Positions 1 to 5,599 of a DNA stretch of 8,776 nt are shown here, piece by piece. Origin of the DNA: Bacteroidaceae bacterium (GTDB taxonomy: Bacteria > Bacteroidota > Bacteroidia > Bacteroidales > Barnesiellaceae_A); contig JAFZDG010000349.1 in assembly GCA_017561285.1 (NCBI GenBank), forward strand, positions 1 to 8,776, read 5' to 3'. The translations under genes were made by a program, and so were the position numbers. The notes under the pieces are model-generated. The model was not told the DNA's origin, searched no databases, and worked only from the letters and a program-made list of their open reading frames with translations. The number at the start of each line of letters is the position of its first letter. The first letter of the stretch is position 1.

Positions 1-756
1 ATTGAGAGAGCGGGCTTTGGATGGACAGCACTTGACGCAAGCACAGCACTTGATGCAACGCGAATGATCGGTGTGAAGGCAGTCGCCGGCAGCAATAGCA
101 CCCGTAGGACACAATTTCGCACACTTACCACACAACCTACACTTCTGGGCATCAACAACAACCTGAGGCTTTACAGCAACTTTTTTACGGCGTTGCTTGT
201 GCACAAATAAAATAAAACGGAGCTTTGATATGAACGAGTTGTGCGGAGCTTTAAGTGTAGCAATGTCAACGGCTTCGAGCTGTTTCATCCCCTCAAGCTT
301 CACTCCTATAGCCTTACCCCACGAACGAGCATACGCCATATCGGCTGCATCGGGACGACCTACGGCAATGGGATATTGCGATGTACTATATGAGTGTTCG
401 CCCACAAAAGCACCAACAGCAACAGGTACAAAGCCACGATTACACACAAAGTCATAAAGTTGAGCCGCAGCACCCTCATAATCGCGATTACCATACACCA
501 CGATAGGAACAATAGGCGTATTGTTGCCACGCATAGCATCAAGGCGCTGCAAAGCAATGGGAGCAACCTTGCCACCATATACCGGAACAGCAACAATCAC
601 AAGCGTATGGGCATCGAACGTGCAACAACTCGGAGTAGTATAGGTGGCATCTACCACCCTTTGTTCAAGGCGCAAGCCATCGGCTACCGCCATAGCCACC
701 CTGCGCGATGTGCCGGTGGGCGAGAACAATACAATTGCAACTGAAGTTATATTCAT
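1..756 (-). CDS. EFR1-family flavodoxin/ferredoxin fusion protein, C-terminus cut by window edge
   Basis: I translated the minus strand from the ATG at 756-754; the frame stays open for 252 codons to the left edge. Residues 5-18 form a flavodoxin beta-1 strand and FMN phosphate loop (SPTGTSR, 12-18). A flavodoxin-like domain runs to about 170, with VPVYGG at 58-62 and VVYGNRDYEGA at 86-96. A basic linker at 186-196 leads to two [4Fe-4S] CxxCxxCxxxCP motifs: Cys206/209/212/216 and Cys234/237/240/244. This flavodoxin plus 2x[4Fe-4S] order is that of EFR1-type proteins, predicted cytoplasmic electron carriers with unknown partners. Such proteins are usually about 255-280 residues, so probably only a short tail is missing. 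The start is fixed by the flavodoxin fold, because the next Met (22) would remove the FMN loop. The gene is divergent from pckA. Family assignment is confident; the physiological role is unknown. Confidence 0.88.
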   Translation of the reverse strand, partial: MNITSVAIVLFSPTGTSRRVAMAVADGLRLEQRVVDATYTTPSCCTFDAHTLVIVAVPVYGGKVAPIALQRLDAMRGNNTPIVPIVVYGNRDYEGAAAQLYDFVCNRGFVPVAVGAFVGEHSYSTSQYPIAVGRPDAADMAYARSWGKAIGVKLEGMKQLEAVDIATLKAPHNSFISKLRFILFVHKQRRKKVAVKPQVVVDAQKCRLCGKCAKLCPTGAIAAGDCLHTDHSRCIKCCACVKCCPSKARSLN

Positions 757-760
757 AGTG

Positions 761-791
761 CAAATGTAATAATTAGCGTGGCGAGAACAAA
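761..791 (-). promoter_or_regulatory. Bacteroidota-type promoter of the EFR1-family gene
   Basis: On the minus strand TTTG (791-788) is followed after exactly 19 nt by TACATTTG (768-761), a full match to the Bacteroidota sigma-factor consensus TTTG-N19-21-TAnnTTTG. The expected transcription start falls within 2-3 nt of the ATG at 756, which implies a leaderless or nearly leaderless mRNA. Confidence 0.75.
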
Positions 792-843
792 AAAAGTAGA
801 TTTATTTTTTGTCCCAAACGCTCATATTACAAATGATGGGCAA

Positions 844-865
844 TTTGTAAACTTCACTTTACAAA
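844..865. promoter_or_regulatory. Palindrome upstream of pckA, candidate operator
   Basis: TTTGTAAA (844-851) and TTTACAAA (858-865) are perfect inverted repeats around a 6-nt spacer. The spaced dyad resembles sites bound by dimeric helix-turn-helix regulators such as the CRP/FNR family, but no regulator can be named from sequence. It lies about 100 bp upstream of the predicted pckA transcription start and about 90-110 bp upstream of the EFR1 gene start, so it could serve either gene. AT-rich DNA makes chance palindromes fairly common. Confidence 0.4.
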
Positions 866-872
866 CGGCGCT

Positions 873-924
873 ACGATTTATAAATTTTAGCATCTATTGA
901 GGAAATAAATCTTTTATAAATCGT
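873..924. repeat. 12-bp inverted repeat upstream of the pckA promoter
   Basis: ACGATTTATAAA (873-884) is repeated inverted and without mismatch as TTTATAAATCGT (913-924). The arm centres are 40 bp apart, about four helical turns, so two bound proteins would face the same side. Each arm contains the self-complementary core TTTATAAA. The right arm touches the -33 region of the predicted pckA promoter, a position suited to regulation. Function is inferred from position only. Confidence 0.45.
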
Positions 925-951
925 TTACTTGCAGAAATTGTATTACTTTTG
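924..951 (+). promoter_or_regulatory. Predicted pckA promoter
   Basis: TACTTTTG (944-951) matches the Bacteroidota -7 element TAnnTTTG. The -33 element is weak: TTTA at 924-927, with a 16-nt spacer rather than the usual 19-21. A weak -33 next to a 12-bp inverted repeat would fit an activator-dependent promoter. The transcript would begin near 956 and carry an A-rich leader of about 65 nt with no Shine-Dalgarno sequence, as is usual in this phylum. Confidence 0.55.
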
Positions 952-1021
952 CACTGCCTCAAAAAAGGCTCTTTTAGGTAAGAAAGATTAGTTTAAATAA
1001 CAAAAAGATTTATTAAAGAAA

Positions 1022-2629
1022 ATGGCTACATTAGACTTGACAAAGTATGGTATTAACGGAACAACCGAAATACTACACAATCCCTCTTATGATCAACTCT
1101 ACGCCGAGGAGACTCTTCCCGGTCTTGAAGGCTATGAAGTAGGTCAAGTAACTGAATTGGGTGCTGTAAATGTAATGACAGGTATCTATACTGGTCGTTC
1201 GCCCAAAGATAAATTTTTCGTATATGATGAGGTTTCGAAAGATACTGTATGGTGGACCTCAGAAGAATATAAAAATGATAACAAGCCCGTTTCGCAAGAG
1301 ACTTGGTCGGCATTGAAAGACCTCGCTATCAAAGAGTTGTCAAACAAGAAACTCTACGTAGTAGATACTTTCTGCGGTGCCAACGAGAACTCTCGCCTCA
1401 AAGTGCGTTTCATCGTTGAGGTAGCTTGGCAAGCACACTTTGTAACCAACATGTTCATCCGTCCCACAGCCGAGGAATTGGCCAACTATGGTGAACCCGA
1501 TTTCGTTGTTTACAATGCTTCGAAAGCCAAAGTTGAGAACTGGAAAGAGTTGGGCCTCAACAGCGAAACTGCCGTTGTATTTAACCTCACAAGCAAAGAG
1601 CAAGTTATCATCAACACATGGTATGGCGGTGAGATGAAGAAAGGTATGTTCTCTATCATGAACTACCTCCTCCCCTTGCGCGGTATGGCTTCAATGCACT
1701 GCTCGGCCAACACCGATATGAACAACGAGAATACTGCTATCTTCTTCGGTCTTTCTGGTACAGGTAAGACTACACTCTCAACCGATCCCAAACGTCTCCT
1801 CATTGGTGACGATGAGCATGGTTGGGATGACGAGGGTGTGTTCAACTTCGAAGGTGGTTGCTATGCCAAGGTTATCAACCTCAGCAAAGAGAACGAACCC
1901 GACATCTACAATGCTATCAAGCGCGACGCTCTCCTCGAGAACGTAACTGTAGATGCCAACGGTAAGATCGACTTCAGCGATAAGTCGGTTACAGAGAACA
2001 CTCGCGTTTCATATCCCATCTTCCACATCAACAACATCGTACGTCCCCAATCAAAAGGTCCCGCTGCTAAGAGCGTAATCTTCCTTTCGGCCGACGCATT
2101 CGGTGTATTGCCTCCCGTTTCTATCTTGAACGCAGAGCAAACCAAATACTACTTCCTCTCGGGCTTCACTGCTAAGTTGGCCGGTACAGAGCGTGGTATC
2201 ACTGAGCCTACACCCACATTCTCAGCTTGCTTCGGTGCTGCATTCTTGTCATTGCACCCCACTAAGTATGCCGAGGAGTTGGTTAAGAAGATGGAAAAAT
2301 CGGGCGCTAAGGCTTACCTCGTAAACACCGGTTGGAACGGTACAGGTAAACGTATCTCTATCCGCGATACTCGTGGTATCATCGATGCTATCCTCGATGG
2401 TTCTATCGACAAAGCTCCCACCAAACAAATTCCTTACTTCTCATTCACAGTGCCCACAGAGTTGCCCGGTGTAGATCCCGCAATTCTCGATCCTCGCGAT
2501 ACTTATGCTTGCGCTTGCGAGTGGGAAGAGAAAGCCAAAGACCTTGCCGGTCGCTTCATCAAGAACTTCAACAAGTTCACAGGTAACGAAGCTGGTAAGG
2601 CTCTTGTAGCTGCCGGTCCTCAACTCTGA
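1022..2629 (+). CDS. pckA: ATP-dependent phosphoenolpyruvate carboxykinase
   Basis: The enzyme interconverts oxaloacetate + ATP with phosphoenolpyruvate + CO2 + ADP in the cytoplasm. In anaerobic Bacteroidales it often runs in the carboxylating direction, feeding PEP into the succinate/propionate pathway and gaining ATP. The 535-residue product has the normal length of the ATP-dependent class (E. coli 540). Visible hallmarks are the substrate-binding GRSPKDK (58-64), the metal/substrate segment YGGEMKKG (201-208), the P-loop GLSGTGKTTL (243-252), the kinase-2 motif IGDDEHGW (261-268) with two metal-binding Asp, and ENTRVSYP (325-332). The P-loop sequence and length separate it from the GTP-dependent class. 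The start gives a family-typical N-terminus. It appears monocistronic, with its own promoter upstream and a strong terminator directly downstream. The frame is intact with no missing residues seen. Confidence 0.97.
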   Translation: MATLDLTKYGINGTTEILHNPSYDQLYAEETLPGLEGYEVGQVTELGAVNVMTGIYTGRSPKDKFFVYDEVSKDTVWWTSEEYKNDNKPVSQETWSALKDLAIKELSNKKLYVVDTFCGANENSRLKVRFIVEVAWQAHFVTNMFIRPTAEELANYGEPDFVVYNASKAKVENWKELGLNSETAVVFNLTSKEQVIINTWYGGEMKKGMFSIMNYLLPLRGMASMHCSANTDMNNENTAIFFGLSGTGKTTLSTDPKRLLIGDDEHGWDDEGVFNFEGGCYAKVINLSKENEPDIYNAIKRDALLENVTVDANGKIDFSDKSVTENTRVSYPIFHINNIVRPQSKGPAAKSVIFLSADAFGVLPPVSILNAEQTKYYFLSGFTAKLAGTERGITEPTPTFSACFGAAFLSLHPTKYAEELVKKMEKSGAKAYLVNTGWNGTGKRISIRDTRGIIDAILDGSIDKAPTKQIPYFSFTVPTELPGVDPAILDPRDTYACACEWEEKAKDLAGRFIKNFNKFTGNEAGKALVAAGPQL

Positions 2630-2650
2630 TAATTGAGAACAATCAATATA

Positions 2651-2695
2651 AATAGGCTGTGCCGGAACTGTCCGGCACAGCCTATTTTGTTTTTA
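2651..2695 (+). terminator. Rho-independent terminator of pckA
   Basis: A 16-bp perfect GC-rich stem (2651-2666 with 2671-2686) closes on the tetraloop ACTG and is followed by TTGTTTTTA. It begins 21 nt after the pckA stop codon and separates pckA from metK. Confidence 0.93.
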
Positions 2696-2735
2696 TGGCA
2701 CACCCAAAGTTTTAAGTCTTTTTTGGAGGTAACCC

Positions 2736-2766
2736 TTTCGTATTCGATATATTATTTATACCTTTG
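2736..2766 (+). promoter_or_regulatory. Predicted metK promoter
   Basis: TACCTTTG (2759-2766) matches the Bacteroidota -7 consensus. TTTC (2736-2739), one base off TTTG, lies 19 nt upstream, the standard spacing. Transcription would begin near 2770. No better match was found closer to metK. Confidence 0.6.
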
Positions 2767-2962
2767 TGCCCAAAATAATTGTGGAAGGATTTGGCTGCTT
2801 GCAACCACACAAAAAAATTGCTAAAACTGTTCTATGCTTACGTCGTTTCTATACGGCTCCCTTTGTGTGATTTTTCGGCAGTCTCCCATCGACTTTTATT
2901 GAAGTAACAACCTGTGCGTTGTTGCGATATTGTTGTAATAGATAAAATAAAACGATATAACT
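2767..2962 (+). other. Long 5' leader of metK
   Basis: If the promoter at 2736-2766 is used, metK has a leader of about 190 nt, long for this kind of gene. It holds no recognisable gene. CACACAAA (2806-2813) can pair with TTTGTGTG (2862-2869) across a 48-nt loop, and ATTTTT follows the second arm, a weak attenuator-like arrangement. I see neither the conserved core of the SAM-I riboswitch nor a SAM-II-like pseudoknot. It may be plain leader sequence. Confidence 0.3.
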
Positions 2963-3619
2963 ATGAACTATTTATTTACATCAGAGTCGGTATCGGAAGG
3001 ACATCCCGATAAAGTAGCCGACCAACTGTCAGATGCCATACTGGACGAATTTTTGGCACAAGATGCCTCATCGAAGGTGGCTTGCGAAACAATGGTTACA
3101 ACCGGTCAAGTAGTACTTGCCGGCGAAGTAAAATCATCGGCCTACGTTGATCTTATGGATACTGCTCGCCGCGTTATCAATCGCATAGGCTACAACAAGA
3201 GTGCCTATAAATTTGATGGCGATTCTTGCGGTATTTTCTCGGCCATACATGAACAAAGCGCCGACATCAATCGTGGCGTTGAGCGCAAAGATCCTATGGA
3301 GCAAGGTGCCGGCGACCAAGGTATGATGTTTGGATATGCTTGCAACGAGACCGACAACTATATGCCACTTTCGCTCGAAATTTCGCACATCCTCTTGCTC
3401 GAATTGGCCAAGATACGCCGCGAAGCAGAGCAAATGACCTACTTGCGCAAAGGTCGTGTTACCTCCTATTTGCGTCCCGACTCAAAGTCGCAAGTAACCA
3501 TTGAGTATGACGAGCAACACAAACCTGTTCGCATACACACCATTGTTATTTCAACTCAACACGATGAGTTTATATGCCCCGATGACAACACAGCCGAGGC
3601 TCAAGATCGCGCCGATTAA
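2963..3619 (+). CDS. metK: S-adenosylmethionine synthetase, N-terminal half (frame interrupted by in-frame TAA)
   Basis: MetK makes S-adenosylmethionine from ATP and methionine in the cytosol. This open frame gives 218 residues covering the first half of a normal protein: GHPDK (13-17, E. coli His14/Asp16), GAGDQG (115-120, Asp118) and LRPDSKSQ with Lys175 (E. coli Lys165). It ends at a TAA (3617-3619) directly after AEAQDRAD. Translation continues in the same frame at 3620 with fully conserved MetK sequence, so the whole gene is 2963-4282, 439 codons before the final stop, close to the usual 430 or so. From memory, relatives have Glu at the interrupted codon, so one G-to-T change at 3617 (GAA to TAA) explains it. 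The break falls in the poorly conserved loop after STQHDEF and before the next helix. It may be a sequencing or assembly error, a recent nonsense mutation, readthrough, or a true two-piece enzyme. Annotators would normally call the locus a pseudogene. Confidence 0.85.
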   Translation: MNYLFTSESVSEGHPDKVADQLSDAILDEFLAQDASSKVACETMVTTGQVVLAGEVKSSAYVDLMDTARRVINRIGYNKSAYKFDGDSCGIFSAIHEQSADINRGVERKDPMEQGAGDQGMMFGYACNETDNYMPLSLEISHILLLELAKIRREAEQMTYLRKGRVTSYLRPDSKSQVTIEYDEQHKPVRIHTIVISTQHDEFICPDDNTAEAQDRAD

Positions 3620-3622
3620 GCA

Positions 3623-4282
3623 ATGTTGGCTACCATACGCCGCGATGTACAAGACGTATTGTTGCCTCGCGTAATAGCGCAGCTCCCCGAGCGAGTACAA
3701 GTTCTGTTCGATGACCGCCTCATTCTTCACGTCAACCCCACAGGCAAGTTTGTTATTGGTGGTCCTCATGGCGATACAGGTCTTACCGGCCGCAAGATTA
3801 TCGTAGATACCTATGGTGGTAAGGGTGCTCATGGTGGTGGTGCTTTCTCGGGCAAAGATCCCTCGAAGGTAGACCGCTCGGCAGCATACGCTGCACGCCA
3901 TATAGCTAAAAACTTGGTAGCCGCCGGCGTAGCCGATGAAGTATTGGTACAAGTATCATACGCCATCGGTGTGGCTCGCCCCGTAAGCATCTATGTAAAC
4001 ACTTATGGCAAGTCGCACGTATCGCAAAGCGATGCCGAGATAGCTGCAATTGTAGATAAACTGTTTGATATGCGCCCTCGTGCTATCGAAGAGCGTCTCA
4101 AATTGCGCAATCCCATTTACGAAGAGACAGCCTCTTATGGTCATATGGGACGTACCCCTCGCACTGTTACCAAAACATTTGCATCGCGCTATCTGGCCGA
4201 GCCTATCGTACGCGAAGTAGAGTTGTTTACTTGGGAAAAACTCGACTATGTAGATGCCGTACGCGAAGCCTTTGGCTTGTAA
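3623..4282 (+). CDS. metK: S-adenosylmethionine synthetase, C-terminal half (same frame, after the in-frame TAA)
   Basis: This 219-residue open frame starts at an ATG 3 nt after the interrupting TAA, in the same frame as the upstream half (TAA-GCA-ATG). It carries the rest of the MetK active site: HGDTGLTGRK (49-58, equivalents of E. coli Asp238, Arg244, Lys245) and the family signature GGGAFSGKDPSKVD (71-84, equivalents of Lys265, Lys269, Asp271). The intact C-terminus is LFTWEKLDYVDAVREAFGL. Neither half contains a complete active site, so activity needs readthrough or co-assembly of both pieces. The Met fits an internal residue of ordinary MetK and need not be a real start. Its closeness to the stop would nevertheless allow ribosomes to reinitiate. 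Conservation is uniform on both sides of the stop, so there is no sign of long-term decay. Confidence 0.82.
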   Translation: MLATIRRDVQDVLLPRVIAQLPERVQVLFDDRLILHVNPTGKFVIGGPHGDTGLTGRKIIVDTYGGKGAHGGGAFSGKDPSKVDRSAAYAARHIAKNLVAAGVADEVLVQVSYAIGVARPVSIYVNTYGKSHVSQSDAEIAAIVDKLFDMRPRAIEERLKLRNPIYEETASYGHMGRTPRTVTKTFASRYLAEPIVREVELFTWEKLDYVDAVREAFGL

Positions 4283-4304
4283 TATACAGCATTACATACT
4301 ATAC

Positions 4305-4350
4305 AAAAGGAGGTATTTCAACACCCAATGAAATACCTCCTTTGTTATAT
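4305..4350. terminator. Bidirectional terminator between metK and the ddl operon
   Basis: A perfect 15-bp stem (4306-4320 with 4329-4343) encloses an 8-nt loop. On the plus strand the stem ends in TTT and TTATAT follows; on the minus strand it runs into TTTTGTATAG. It sits between the ends of two convergent units, 23 nt after metK and 27 nt beyond the ddl stop, so it can serve both. Confidence 0.9.
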
Positions 4351-4370
4351 AACGTAGTAAGTCTGTCGCA

Positions 4371-5567
4371 TTATTTTAGCTTAGCACCTTTGGCTCCTTT
4401 TGCACCTTTTACACCACCGCCACCCAGGGCAAAGATGTTTTGTGTATAGCTTACGGTTTTGTTGGCAGCCTCACGTTTGCGTTTGAGAGCGAGTTGTACC
4501 ATACGATCCATCAACTCATCAAAGGGCACTTTGGTAGCCTCCCACAGGTAGAACGACAATGAGCCGGGAATGGCATTGATTTCGTTTACATAAATATCAC
4601 CGGTATTATCGTCTATCATCACATCGACACGAGCTACACCATGGCACGAAAGTACGCGGAAAGTCTCTCCGGCAAGGAATTGCACTCGGGCAGTTTGCTC
4701 GGGAGTGAGGTCGGCAGGGATACGTTTCTCGCTGGCCTGCATACCACTCTCTCCTTGGCTTCCTCCCATATATTTATCCTCATACGAGAGTATCTTACCA
4801 CTCTTTATAGGCTCTTCGCATACCGATGCCATATAGTCATCGCAATCGCCCAATACCGAGCAGTTGATTTCTTTCAGGTTTTCAACCAAATCTTCCACTA
4901 CCAAGCGTGTTGAGTAGCGGCTGGCTTCATCTACCTTGGTCATCAACTCGGCTCTGTTGTCGGCACGAGAGATACCCACACTCGATCCAAGATTGGCAGG
5001 CTTTACAATTACGGGATAACCTATCTTTTGTTCCACCTCATCGGCCCAACGGTCGCGATCGGCAAACCATTGTTTGTCGGTAAACCACACATAATCTACA
5101 ATGGGTATATTGCAGCTCTCAAGTACCATCTTCATCACAATCTTGTCCATACCAATGGCGGCCGAGAGTGTGTTGCAACCGGCAAAGGGTATGCCAATTG
5201 TTTCTAACAAGCCTTGAAAAACGCCATCCTCGCCATTGGTACCATGCAAAGCCGGCACTACAACATCGAGTGTTGTAACGATAGGAGAACCCAAGAACTT
5301 CTTTTTGCGGCGATAGAGATTATAATCGCCAAACTCCGGATTCATATATACCTCTTCACATTGCGCTTTGAGGGCATTCATATCACGAAAGTTCGATACC
5401 GACATCAATGCCTCTCCGCTATACCAGCGGCCCTCTTTAGATATATATACAGGCACAATGTTGTATTTGTTGCTGTCAAAAGCATACATAGCTTGGAGTG
5501 CTGTAAGCACCGATATTTCGTGCTCTACCGAGCGACCTCCGAAAAATACTCCTACGGTTGTTTTCAT
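4371..5567 (-). CDS. ddl: D-alanine--D-alanine ligase family protein (ATP-grasp), variant substrate pocket
   Basis: This 398-residue ATP-grasp enzyme belongs to the Ddl family, which joins D-Ala to a second D-amino acid (or D-lactate in VanA) using ATP. Visible motifs are GGRSVEHEIS (10-19, with the Glu that binds the first D-Ala), VVVPALHGTNGEDG (102-115), the ATP-side segment GYPVIVKPANLGSSVGIS (183-200), the omega-loop Lys-Tyr (265-266) typical of D-Ala-D-Ala ligases rather than the His of VanA, GVARVDVMID (310-319) and the metal ligands in NEIN (328-331). After these, PGSLSFYLWEA (334-344) replaces the PGMTSHSLVP of E. coli DdlB, so Tyr340 stands where Ser281 contacts the second substrate. 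The usual length is 305-365 residues; the surplus includes an odd Gly/Lys tail, GGGGVKGAKGAKGAKLK (382-398). It is the last gene of a three-gene unit, 32 nt after the MurF-like gene. Family assignment is firm; the dipeptide made is uncertain. Confidence 0.92.
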   Translation of the reverse strand: MKTTVGVFFGGRSVEHEISVLTALQAMYAFDSNKYNIVPVYISKEGRWYSGEALMSVSNFRDMNALKAQCEEVYMNPEFGDYNLYRRKKKFLGSPIVTTLDVVVPALHGTNGEDGVFQGLLETIGIPFAGCNTLSAAIGMDKIVMKMVLESCNIPIVDYVWFTDKQWFADRDRWADEVEQKIGYPVIVKPANLGSSVGISRADNRAELMTKVDEASRYSTRLVVEDLVENLKEINCSVLGDCDDYMASVCEEPIKSGKILSYEDKYMGGSQGESGMQASEKRIPADLTPEQTARVQFLAGETFRVLSCHGVARVDVMIDDNTGDIYVNEINAIPGSLSFYLWEATKVPFDELMDRMVQLALKRKREAANKTVSYTQNIFALGGGGVKGAKGAKGAKLK

Positions 5568-5599
5568 TATTTATGGTTTCTATTGTCGGTTGTTTTTTG

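Noticed and set aside
394..744. A plus-strand open frame of 116 codons opposite the EFR1 gene.
   Set aside because: The minus-strand frame encodes clear flavodoxin and ferredoxin motifs; the plus-strand translation shows no family features and is an antisense shadow.
955..974. A small hairpin in the pckA leader (GCCT...AGGC followed by TCTTTT) as an attenuator.
   Set aside because: Only four base pairs with a six-base loop; too weak to terminate or to be called.
2834..2902. A 22-codon open frame in the metK leader that could be a leader peptide.
   Set aside because: It has no Met after the start, no recognisable regulatory codon run and no initiation signal; a frame of this length is expected by chance.
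4306..4343. The arms of the shared terminator contain AAAGGAGGT and ACCTCCTTT, matching Shine-Dalgarno and the 16S 3' tail.
   Set aside because: The position after two convergent genes and the T runs explain the hairpin as a terminator; the match is probably coincidence, and this phylum seldom uses Shine-Dalgarno pairing.
4371..5567. A VanA-type D-Ala-D-lactate ligase, implying glycopeptide resistance.
   Set aside because: The omega loop has the Lys-Tyr of D-Ala-D-Ala ligases rather than the VanA His, and there is no vanH, vanX or two-component system nearby.
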